Assembly (NCBI GenBank): GCA_023428585.1
Contig: JAEYXG010000125.1
Span: forward strand, 1 to 5,360
Origin: Bacteroidota bacterium
GTDB taxonomy: Bacteria; Bacteroidota; Bacteroidia; Bacteroidales; Lentimicrobiaceae
Length of the DNA: 5,360 bases
Reading direction: 5' to 3'
The notes beneath the pieces are model-generated. The model had not been told where the DNA came from. It was given only the letters and a program-made list of their open reading frames with translations, and made no database searches. Each line of letters opens with the position of its first letter. Positions within the stretch are counted from its first letter, which is position 1. A program made the translations under genes and the position numbers. Below, in pieces: positions 1 to 5,219 of this stretch.

Positions 1-1
1 C

Positions 2-166
2 CGCAAAGGAATGGTACTAAGCTGTGAACCGGGCATCTATATCCCCGAAGAGGGCTTTGGCATCCGTCTTGAAAACGACATTGTTGTTGCTGAGGACCCT
101 ATTGACCTCATGGCACACATACCAATAGAACCCGATGAAATTGAAGCCCTGATGGCACAACGTTAA
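2..166 (+). CDS. C-terminal end of an M24 aminopeptidase P-like metallopeptidase (5' part outside the window)
   Basis: The window opens inside a reading frame that runs from base 2 to a TAA at 164-166 and gives 54 residues. It contains CEPGIYIPEEGFGIRLEND, which is the last metal-binding block of the M24 'pita-bread' fold: the Glu of EPGIY and the Glu of RLEND are the fourth and fifth ligands of the dinuclear metal site. Enzymes of this family remove the N-terminal residue from peptides with proline in second position, or split Xaa-Pro dipeptides. The two Glu blocks are only about 13 residues apart, as in compact PepP/PepQ-like enzymes. In the next gene they are 40 residues apart, so the two are tandem paralogues of different subtypes and not a recent duplication. 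The gap to the next gene is 57 bases with no evident terminator, so co-transcription is plausible. The precise substrate class cannot be read from this fragment. Confidence 0.9.
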   Translation, partial: RKGMVLSCEPGIYIPEEGFGIRLENDIVVAEDPIDLMAHIPIEPDEIEALMAQR

Positions 167-223
167 GCCATTGTCTGAATATTTCACTATCACTTTTTCC
201 ATCGATTTATAAAAAGAAAAAAT

Positions 224-1615
224 ATGTTCAAACCACAAACTTATCAGGCCCGTCGTAATGCATTACGCAAAGAAATTAAAAGTGGCGTTTTATTATTTCC
301 CGGCAATACCGAATCAGCTTACAACTACCCTGCCAATACCTATCATTTCAGGCAGGATAGCACCTTTACCTATTTCTTCGGACTGAATCAGCCTGATCTG
401 TTTGGAGTCATTGATCTGGATAACGACCAGGAGATCATTTTCGGCAATGATGTGGATATGGATGACATCATCTGGATGGGACCTCAGCCATCTATGAAAG
501 ATCGTGGTGAGCTTGTTGGCATTCATAAAACCCTGCCATTGTCGGAACTCGATACTTTCCTGAAAGCAGCCTTTGCCAAAGGGCGCAAGGTTCACTTCCT
601 TCCACCTTACCGCGGCAAAACAAAGATTTGGCTATCGGAAGTTACCGGATGGCCTGTACTGCAGCTCAAGCATGAAGTGTCAGTTGAACTCATCAACGCT
701 GTTGTAAAACTACGGTCCATTAAATCAACCGAAGAAATTGAGATCATTGAAAAGATGGTGGATGTTGCCTATCTCATGCACACCACTGCCATGAAGATGG
801 CTCACCCCGGAATCATTGAACAGGAAATAGCTGGCACCATTGAAGGCATCGCATTGGCTAAGGCAGGTCCGGTTTCCTTCCCTGTAATCCTGAGTATGGA
901 CGGCCAAACCCTCCACAACCATTACCATGGCAATACACTTGCCAAAGGCCGTATGCTGGTTGTTGATGCCGGATGCGAATCAGAAGAATACCTCCTTGCC
1001 AGTGATATTACAAGAACTTCTCCTGTCGGTGGGAAATTCAGCAACCGTCAAAAGGATATTTACAACATAGTGCTCAATGCCAACATGAAGGCAATTGAGA
1101 ATATCAAGCCGGGTATCCTTTACAAGGATGTACACATGCTGGCCGCTACCACCATTGCCGAAGGACTAAAAGAAGTTGGACTGATGAAAGGCGATGTGAA
1201 TGAAGCTGTTGCTCAGGGTGCTCATGCCATGTTCTTCCCTCACGGACTGGGACATATGCTGGGTATGGATGTTCACGACCTGGAAGGTGTCGGTGAAAAC
1301 TATGTGGGTTATGACAAGGAAATCCAACGCAGTAAACAGTTTGGAACTGCCTTCCTGCGACTTGCTCGTCGACTTGAGCCCGGGTTTGTACTAACTGTTG
1401 AACCGGGTATCTATTTCATCCCCGCCTTGATTGACCAATGGAAGGCTGAAGGAAAATTCACTGACTTCATCAATTATGATATCCTTGAAACATACAAGGA
1501 TTTCGGCGGCATCCGCATTGAAGATGATGTACTTGTTACAGACAAGGGAATGCGCGTTCTTGGCAAACCAATTCCAAAGACCGTTGCCGATGTAGAAGCT
1601 ATGATTAGTGAGTAA
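224..1615 (+). CDS. Xaa-Pro aminopeptidase (aminopeptidase P, peptidase family M24B)
   Basis: This complete 463-residue cytosolic-type metallopeptidase should release N-terminal residues from peptides whose second residue is proline. Residues about 4-140 look like the AMP_N creatinase-like N-terminal domain (TYFFGLNQPD near 49-58). Residues about 170-450 form the catalytic pita-bread domain. All five expected metal ligands are present: D248 in VVDAG, D261 in SDITRT, H344 in HGLGHMLGMDVHD, E393 in TVEPGIY and E433 in GIRIEDD. Supporting histidines lie at 231, 233, 235 and 351. The D-to-D spacing is 13 residues, two longer than in E. coli PepP, and about 27 extra residues separate EPGIY from the last Glu; this longer form is, from memory, common in Bacteroidota. 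No signal peptide is visible. The ATG follows an A-rich leader without a Shine-Dalgarno, normal for this phylum. It follows a second M24 gene and precedes a repeat-filled spacer and a hydrolase gene. Confidence 0.95.
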   Translation: MFKPQTYQARRNALRKEIKSGVLLFPGNTESAYNYPANTYHFRQDSTFTYFFGLNQPDLFGVIDLDNDQEIIFGNDVDMDDIIWMGPQPSMKDRGELVGIHKTLPLSELDTFLKAAFAKGRKVHFLPPYRGKTKIWLSEVTGWPVLQLKHEVSVELINAVVKLRSIKSTEEIEIIEKMVDVAYLMHTTAMKMAHPGIIEQEIAGTIEGIALAKAGPVSFPVILSMDGQTLHNHYHGNTLAKGRMLVVDAGCESEEYLLASDITRTSPVGGKFSNRQKDIYNIVLNANMKAIENIKPGILYKDVHMLAATTIAEGLKEVGLMKGDVNEAVAQGAHAMFFPHGLGHMLGMDVHDLEGVGENYVGYDKEIQRSKQFGTAFLRLARRLEPGFVLTVEPGIYFIPALIDQWKAEGKFTDFINYDILETYKDFGGIRIEDDVLVTDKGMRVLGKPIPKTVADVEAMISE

Positions 1616-1622
1616 TGAATAG

Positions 1623-1748
1623 AATGGCAGTATTAAAGAGTATGACAGTATAGACGAGCGTGGTAGAATAAACGAGTTTGACTGTATAAAACAGAATGGC
1701 AATCTAAAAAGTGTGATAGCATAAACGAATATGGATGATAGCATAATG
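1623..1748. repeat. degenerate 18-bp tandem repeat array filling the intergenic leader
   Basis: Seven units can be aligned: 1623-1640, 1641-1658, 1659-1676, 1677-1694, 1695-1711 (one base short), 1712-1729, and a partial unit 1734-1748 after a 4-base spacer. The consensus is nnTGRYAGnATAAACGAG. TG at unit positions 3-4 and T at position 11 are present in every unit, and the A at position 17 in all six full units. Positions 5-6 are always purine-pyrimidine. The array starts 7 bases after the peptidase stop codon and overlaps the first codons of the hydrolase. The units are diverged, so this is an old or selected array and not a fresh slippage product. Its role is unknown; a leader, spacer or protein-binding array are all possible. 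Confidence 0.8.
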
Positions 1749-2543
1749 TTCAACAATCAGCCCCTGAACTACCGTGTTCAGGGTAGCGGGCCATGGGTGA
1801 TCCTGTTGCATGGATTCCTTGAATCCATTGAAATTTGGAGTGATCTGGCCAATGAACTGTCTGATAAATTCAGTGTATTGATGGTTGATCTTCCCGGACA
1901 TGGCAGAAGCGGCCTAACCGGTGAGGACCAGCCAATGCCGCTGATGGGTGAAGCAGTCATGGCGGTATTGGACCATCTCAATATTGATACCTTCCTCCTT
2001 TGCGGCCACTCCATGGGAGGATATGTTAGTCTGGAGATTGCCGGGAAACTACCGGCACGCACCAAAGGACTGATACTTTTTCACTCCCATGCAGCACCCG
2101 ATGATGAAAAAGGCAAGGAGAACCGCACCCGCACCATCAACATCGTCAAATTAAATCATGCTAATTACATCCACAGCTTTATTCCTGACCTGTTTGCCGA
2201 ATCCAACAAACAACGACTTGCTGAGCCAATAGAACGACTGCGTAACCGTGCAGCCTCCATCTCATCAAAAGCCATCATTGCAGCGTTGCAAGGAATGCGT
2301 GAAAGGAAAGGCTCACTCGACACCCTCATAAATGCAGCCTTTCCAATCTATTTTATCATAGGCAAGGATGATCCCCGCATGCCCTTTCAAACTATCATGG
2401 CCCAGTCAATGCTGCCGGCACATGCTGAGTCCCTGCTGCTAAGTAATGTCGGGCACATGGGTATGCTTGAAGCCCCCGACATCATTTTCCCTGCTATCAG
2501 GCAATTCTGTGAACGAATGCTCTTTGATAAGAATGAGAAGTAA
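1731..2543 (+). CDS. alpha/beta hydrolase (alpha/beta fold esterase/acyl hydrolase family)
   Basis: This 270-residue single-domain alpha/beta hydrolase has the canonical layout. HGF at 27-29 forms the oxyanion region, DLPGHGRS at 53-60 follows strand 4, the nucleophile elbow GHSMGG places Ser94, the acid is most likely Asp214 in GKDDPRMP, and His242 in NVGHMGMLEAP completes the triad. A helical cap lies at about 118-195. There is no signal peptide or membrane segment, so it should be cytosolic. The closest general type is the MhpC/BioH-like carboxylic ester hydrolases, but the substrate cannot be inferred. An in-frame ATG at 1746 (Met6) is an alternative start: family similarity begins around there (MFNNQPLNYRVQGSG), and the first five codons are made of repeat sequence. 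Neither ATG has a Shine-Dalgarno. The stop codon sits at the base of the two-way terminator. Confidence 0.9.
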   Translation: MDDSIMFNNQPLNYRVQGSGPWVILLHGFLESIEIWSDLANELSDKFSVLMVDLPGHGRSGLTGEDQPMPLMGEAVMAVLDHLNIDTFLLCGHSMGGYVSLEIAGKLPARTKGLILFHSHAAPDDEKGKENRTRTINIVKLNHANYIHSFIPDLFAESNKQRLAEPIERLRNRAASISSKAIIAALQGMRERKGSLDTLINAAFPIYFIIGKDDPRMPFQTIMAQSMLPAHAESLLLSNVGHMGMLEAPDIIFPAIRQFCERMLFDKNEK

Positions 2544-2578
2544 AAACCTGACATCCTGTATTAGGTTTTTTTGTCAGG
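2542..2578. terminator. bidirectional intrinsic terminator between convergent genes
   Basis: Two overlapping hairpins share the CCT at 2547-2549. Rightward, AAAAACCT (2542-2549) pairs with AGGTTTTT (2563-2570), with inner ACA/TGT pairs (2551-2553, 2557-2559), and ends in a T run: a terminator for the hydrolase. Leftward, CCTGACA (as TGTCAGG at 2572-2578 on plus) pairs with the complement of 2547-2553, and on the minus strand is followed directly by TTTTTA: a terminator for the Fic gene. The two folds are mutually exclusive but act on different transcripts. Confidence 0.8.
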
Positions 2579-2589
2579 ATTGGAGTTTT

Positions 2590-3660
2590 TTATCGGTTAG
2601 TCAGTAATTCAAACAATTCCTCGTTAACATAATAGTTCCCGGTTCCTAACTTATTCTTTCGCAACATTCTGTCATCGGCCAAAGTGTTCAGATAGTTTGC
2701 AGCAGTTAATCTTGAAACTCCCAGATCATTAACAATAAATTCAATCTTAGTATAAGGATGTTTAAAGAGATTGTTTAATAAATCCTGACTATAAAATTTA
2801 TAATTATCTCTTAAACGATGTTTATAATCGAGCATGAGATTTTTAATTTTAAGAATCAGCTCTACAGTTTCTAATGCTGTCTCCTGGACACCTTGAATCA
2901 TGAATAGAATCCAGTCTTCCCACAAATCTTCTTCTCTCACTCTTTGAAGAAGTCTATAGTAATCAGGTTTATTTCGGATGATATAACTACTTAAATATAG
3001 AATTGGTAAGCTTTGCAATTTAGCCAGAATCAGGTAAAGAATATTTATTATCCGACCGGTTCTACCGTTAGCATCGTAAAAAGGATGAATGCTCTCAAAC
3101 TGAAAGTGAATTATTGCCATTTTTATTAATGGGTCACAATCTTGCATGGATGGATCGTTAATATATCTCTCAAGATTAGACATTAACCTAATTATCTTAT
3201 CATGACCCTGAGGTGGAGTATAAACTGTTTCTCCGGTTGAAGCATTTTTTAAAGCAGTACCTGGTAATTTCCTGAATCCAGCTCTATTATCCTCCAAAAC
3301 TTCCTGAATTTGTAGAATAGTATTATTAGTCAAAATTCCATTTTGTGTAATCAGCTCAAAACCTTTTTTCAAGGCAGAGATATAATTCTGAACCTCTTTT
3401 GCATTCAGCGATTTAAATGCTTCTAAGTTTAAACTCGATTTATACAAATCATCATGGGTAGTGATAATATTCTCAATAGCTGAACTATCTTTTGCCTCCT
3501 GCAAACCTATCGTATTTATTAAAATATTCTGATTAGGAATGGTTGATGCAATTCCTTTTAACTCTGCCAAAGCTGCATGAGCAGCTGGCAAAGCCTTTAG
3601 TACTTTTTTTGTTTCCAAATCAGCCTTCAAAGGCAGTTCAGAAAGTTCCCATTTTGCCAT
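2590..3660 (-). CDS. Fic family protein (class II, N-terminal inhibitory helix, C-terminal winged helix)
   Basis: Fic enzymes transfer AMP (sometimes another nucleotide moiety) from a nucleotide to a hydroxyl side chain of a target protein. Numbering from the ATG at 3660 (356 residues): MAKWELSELPL at the start opens a Fic_N-type domain. SSAIEN at 59-64 fits the inhibitory motif (S/T)xxxE(G/N), whose Glu63 would clash with ATP, placing it in class II with SoFic. A flap lies around 143-168 (TPPQGHDKIIRLMSNLERYI). The catalytic HPFYDANGRTGR is at 192-203, with His192 as base and Arg203 for phosphate binding; Ala replaces the more usual Gly before NGR. The last 60 or so residues resemble a winged helix-turn-helix (FIVNDLGVSRLTAANYLNTL). 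Length matches SoFic-like proteins. A TTG-initiated extension to 3678 is possible but lies inside the inverted repeat, so I prefer the ATG. There is no partner antitoxin gene, consistent with a built-in inhibitor. The gene is AT-rich compared with the genes to its left. Confidence 0.93.
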   Translation of the reverse strand: MAKWELSELPLKADLETKKVLKALPAAHAALAELKGIASTIPNQNILINTIGLQEAKDSSAIENIITTHDDLYKSSLNLEAFKSLNAKEVQNYISALKKGFELITQNGILTNNTILQIQEVLEDNRAGFRKLPGTALKNASTGETVYTPPQGHDKIIRLMSNLERYINDPSMQDCDPLIKMAIIHFQFESIHPFYDANGRTGRIINILYLILAKLQSLPILYLSSYIIRNKPDYYRLLQRVREEDLWEDWILFMIQGVQETALETVELILKIKNLMLDYKHRLRDNYKFYSQDLLNNLFKHPYTKIEFIVNDLGVSRLTAANYLNTLADDRMLRKNKLGTGNYYVNEELFELLTNR

Positions 3661-3661
3661 A

Positions 3662-3710
3662 TTGTATAGATATTTCAATTATCTATACAAAGATAGGTTC
3701 TTTTGTATAG
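3662..3710. promoter_or_regulatory. putative operator of the Fic gene: perfect 11-bp inverted repeat plus a third half-site
   Basis: TTGTATAGATA at 3662-3672 and its exact reverse complement TATCTATACAA at 3680-3690 are separated by 7 bases. A third copy of the core, TTGTATAG, lies at 3703-3710 in the same orientation as the first. The repeat begins one base upstream of the Fic ATG and overlaps the likely -7 box and transcription start, the position of a repressor site. The Fic protein itself ends in a winged helix, so autoregulation is a natural guess. In RNA the repeat would form an 11-bp hairpin just before the start codon, which is the alternative reading. Confidence 0.6.
3688..3695 (-). 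promoter_or_regulatory. candidate Bacteroidota -7 promoter box for the Fic gene
   Basis: On the minus strand this reads TATCTTTG, an exact match to TAnnTTTG. Transcription would begin around 3680, giving a leader of about 20 bases to the ATG at 3660; this also argues against the TTG start at 3678. I see no clear TTG/TTTG -33 element at the usual distance upstream. The box overlaps one arm of the inverted repeat. Confidence 0.5.
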
Positions 3711-3833
3711 AAATCGCGAATTTCTTTACATTTATTTTAATAAGTGTATGAAAAAATCCATTTCCTTTTCAAAGCAGCAGCTTAAAGCATTCTAATAAAT
3801 ATTATGATTCTGAAGTGCTCTAGATAATGGTAA

Positions 3834-4301
3834 TTATTGTCTTGGATTTTTAGTCTTAAGCTGTCCTTGAACTGTCTTTGCAAAATCCGGTCTACGTTTC
3901 ATAACTTTTATGAATTCAACCTTCCTGAAACGCAAGGCACTCCAATCCCCATCAATGGCAATTTGCCTAACGGATTCAAAACCTGATTTCGCCAGAATTT
4001 CCCAACCATTATCCCTGTTTATCTGCGATTTGTATTTTTTGGATGTCCCTTTGGGGTAAGCAAACCAGACTATTCCATCCCCCTTGAGCTTTTTATTAAT
4101 AAGTGGCGTGATAGTGTCAATTTCTGCTTTCGTCGTAATAAATGTCAGCACGAACTCAATTTGATCAACGCTGTTAATATCTGTTTTTATGTTTGCAAAA
4201 CTACTTATCCCATCCAGTTCAGTCTCAAATTCCAACGGATGATTTAAGATAAGGACATCTTTTTGTTCCTTGAAATTAAGCTTCTTTAATAACGGTGTCA
4301 T
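3834..4301 (-). CDS. conserved hypothetical protein (possibly DUF3052-like)
   Basis: This 155-residue soluble protein has no signal peptide or membrane segment. The N-terminal half is unremarkable mixed alpha/beta. Two blocks look conserved: GDGIVWFAYPKGTSK at 74-88 followed by NRDNGW at 95-100, and IAIDGDWSALRFRKVEFIK at 114-132. The tail is basic (KVMKRRPDF, then Lys/Gln-rich). The pattern of a hydrophobic strand ending in a P-K/G loop, and a later strand beginning W-S-x-x-R, recalls the DUF3052 family; I cannot confirm this without a profile search, and the function is unknown. The start ATG lies two bases after the stop of the DUF1801 gene, so the two are translationally coupled and probably work in the same process. 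No convincing terminator is visible in the 173 bases between this gene and the Fic start. Confidence 0.8.
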   Translation of the reverse strand: MTPLLKKLNFKEQKDVLILNHPLEFETELDGISSFANIKTDINSVDQIEFVLTFITTKAEIDTITPLINKKLKGDGIVWFAYPKGTSKKYKSQINRDNGWEILAKSGFESVRQIAIDGDWSALRFRKVEFIKVMKRRPDFAKTVQGQLKTKNPRQ

Positions 4302-4303
4302 AA

Positions 4304-4684
4304 CTATTTGCTGTTTCTAGATTTATAGGCGTTAAAGGCTTCTTTCAGTAATGCTGTCAGCGCGTTGGATTCTATATCGTCCGGAATATGAATTTCGACA
4401 TAACGCGATATCTTCCCATTTCCCTTCAGTAAATTATCAGGATCAGGCAACTCCGTTCCTTTGTAAAATCCCAGCTTGAGTCCCTTCTTGGAAGGTATTA
4501 TGGTGCAAACCATTTCAGCATATTTTTGACCATAACTATAGGCAATCATTTTAGCAGGTATATCCAACTGCTCCTGAACATCCGGCAGATTCTTCAATAT
4601 GATTTCACGCAGTAAAAGTGCATTGCTATACACCTGTTCACTATATTGTAACAAGAATCCGCCGATATCGTTGTTTGTTGTCAT
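4304..4684 (-). CDS. DUF1801 (YdhG-like) domain protein
   Basis: This 126-residue cytosolic protein has the DUF1801/YdhG signature. An N-terminal helix (VYSNALLLREIILKNLP, 18-34) precedes the strand pattern MIAYSYGQKYAEMVCTIIP (46-64), then LKLGFYKGTELPDPDNLL (69-86) and GNGKISRYVEIHI (88-100), and a C-terminal helix ending in KSRNSK. The GFYKG...LPDP...L.G.GK..R motif order is typical. Members fold like frataxin/CyaY-type alpha-beta proteins; their biochemical role is not settled, so I give none. The gene leads a two-gene unit, with two bases between its TAG and the next ATG. No TAnnTTTG box lies in the 40 bases before its start, so transcription probably begins farther right, at the box near 4892-4899, and passes through the KilA-N remnant. 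Confidence 0.87.
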   Translation of the reverse strand: MTTNNDIGGFLLQYSEQVYSNALLLREIILKNLPDVQEQLDIPAKMIAYSYGQKYAEMVCTIIPSKKGLKLGFYKGTELPDPDNLLKGNGKISRYVEIHIPDDIESNALTALLKEAFNAYKSRNSK

Positions 4685-4723
4685 TCTTATGTCTAATTGA
4701 AGAGCATACTAATTATTATTGAG

Positions 4724-4876
4724 TTAATCTTTAATTGCCCCGAATTCGGGGTAATTAATATTTGCACTATTTATTTTCTCCCAAATATCTAAATACTTAA
4801 AAGTGTTTTTAATGGTGATCCATTTACCAATTAAACCGCTGCCTTCCGTAAATCCGACAGTCATTTGAAAATTCAT
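4724..4876 (-). pseudogene. KilA-N domain gene remnant (50 codons)
   Basis: This short minus-strand frame runs from ATG at 4876 to TAA at 4724-4726. Residues 15-50 read GLIGKWITIKNTFKYLDIW then EKINSANINYPEFGAIKD. This matches, from memory, the middle of the KilA-N domain of phage and accessory proteins, where the pattern is G-L-I-x-x-N-W-x-x-x-x-N-T-x-E-F-L-x-x-W-E-x-(I/L)-N-N-x-x-F-N-x-x-E-F-x-x-I-(R/K). KilA-N is a DNA-binding-type domain common in phage antirepressors. Residues 1-12 do not resemble the expected beginning of the domain, and the frame stops where the AGxNxF(V/L)LS segment should follow, so both ends are missing. One residue seems deleted within GLI-GKW compared with the usual spacing. 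It lies upstream of, and on the same strand as, the DUF1801 operon. A short translated peptide cannot be excluded, since a good promoter precedes it. Confidence 0.65.
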
Positions 4877-4891
4877 AACTTTCCAATATTG

Positions 4892-4899
4892 CAAAAGTA
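4892..4899 (-). promoter_or_regulatory. candidate -7 promoter box driving leftward transcription
   Basis: On the minus strand the sequence reads TACTTTTG followed by CA, an exact TAnnTTTG match with the often-seen C after it. It lies 15 bases upstream of the KilA-N remnant ATG and about 210 bases upstream of the DUF1801 gene. It is the only good -7 box before that operon. No convincing -33 element is visible. Confidence 0.45.
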
Positions 4900-4940
4900 A
4901 TTACTAATCTCAGAATACGTATCGGAGTAATTGCCCTATT

Positions 4941-4967
4941 TGAAAGGCTATAAATTTATGAAAGGCT
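4941..4967. repeat. direct repeat pair flanking an AT palindrome
   Basis: TGAAAGGCT occurs at 4941-4949 and again at 4959-4967, start to start 18 bp. The 9-base spacer contains the 8-bp palindrome TAAATTTA (4951-4958). The pair lies about 45 bp upstream of the leftward promoter box, a position suitable for a regulator binding two sites on nearly the same face of the helix. It may also be a chance repeat in AT-rich DNA. Confidence 0.45.
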
Positions 4968-5117
4968 TACAAAAGGAAGCTGCCTAATATTAAAGATTCG
5001 TTTTAGAAACCTTTTTCTGTCCAAAGCTCCAGGTTTGCTCCAGCTTTATTCCATCTATGATCTAGTTGACCAAGGCTGGACCAAATGGAGAGTATAGCTA
5101 GAGCATACCCGGAACAT
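4968..5117. other. non-coding stretch without a recognisable gene
   Basis: I find no reading frame or known domain here on either strand. Small internal repeats are present: GCTCCAG at 5026-5032 and 5037-5043, GACCAA at 5068-5073 and 5079-5084, and an imperfect hairpin at 5092-5108 (GTAT-A-GC, TAGA loop, GC-ATAC). Composition is less AT-rich than the flanking DNA to its left, consistent with debris from the element to the right, but nothing here is diagnostic. Confidence 0.4.
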
Positions 5118-5219
5118 TCAGGTGAAAAAGGATTCCTTAAGTTTTCCAATATGGTTTTCCCGAACAATCAATGCCTGTCCTAATGTGATTTGCACCTTTT
5201 CTCCTGCATATTCAGTCAT
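5118..5219 (-). CDS. 33-codon reading frame behind a strong Shine-Dalgarno; possibly the truncated start of a group II intron-encoded protein
   Basis: The frame starts at ATG 5219 and ends at TGA 5118-5120. It begins MTEYAGEKVQITLGQALI and ends GKLKESFFT. An in-frame TAA directly precedes the ATG, so this start is firm if the frame is used. GGAGGGG lies at 5224-5230, six bases from its GGAGG core to the ATG. Such a strong ribosome site is out of keeping with every other gene in the window, and suggests acquired DNA or a retroelement. No reverse transcriptase motif is reached before the stop. The idea that this is the variable N-terminus of an intron-encoded maturase cut short by a deletion or nonsense mutation is inference; it could equally be a leader peptide or an unrelated gene remnant. 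Confidence 0.4.
   Translation of the reverse strand: MTEYAGEKVQITLGQALIVRENHIGKLKESFFT

Noticed and set aside
314..928. Minus-strand frames at 314-595 and 725-928
   Set aside because: They lie wholly antisense to the conserved peptidase coding sequence and have no family-like motifs.
1391..1756. 121-codon minus-strand frame with a six-residue periodicity in its N-terminal part
   Set aside because: The periodicity is only the 18-bp DNA repeat read in an open frame (18 = 6 codons). The rest lies antisense to the peptidase gene, and there is no domain or start signal.
1778..2065. 95-codon minus-strand frame inside the hydrolase gene
   Set aside because: It is a shadow of the intact alpha/beta hydrolase, whose catalytic motifs all lie on the plus strand.
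3661..3678. TTG-initiated 6-residue extension of the Fic protein
   Set aside because: The extension lies in the inverted repeat and after the predicted transcription start there would be almost no leader; MAKWELSELPL at the ATG fits the family start better.
3710..3724. Imperfect palindrome GAAAT-CGCGA-ATTTC next to the third TTGTATAG copy
   Set aside because: The arms are only 5 bp, with no independent support as a binding site; it may be part of the Fic control region but cannot be claimed.
3748..3795. 15-codon plus-strand frame beginning MKKSISFSK
   Set aside because: It is too short, with no convincing ribosome site or promoter; a chance frame in AT-rich DNA is the simpler reading.
3834..4684. 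Reading the DUF1801/hypothetical pair as a toxin-antitoxin module
   Set aside because: Tight coupling is seen, but neither protein shows toxin, nuclease or antitoxin motifs.
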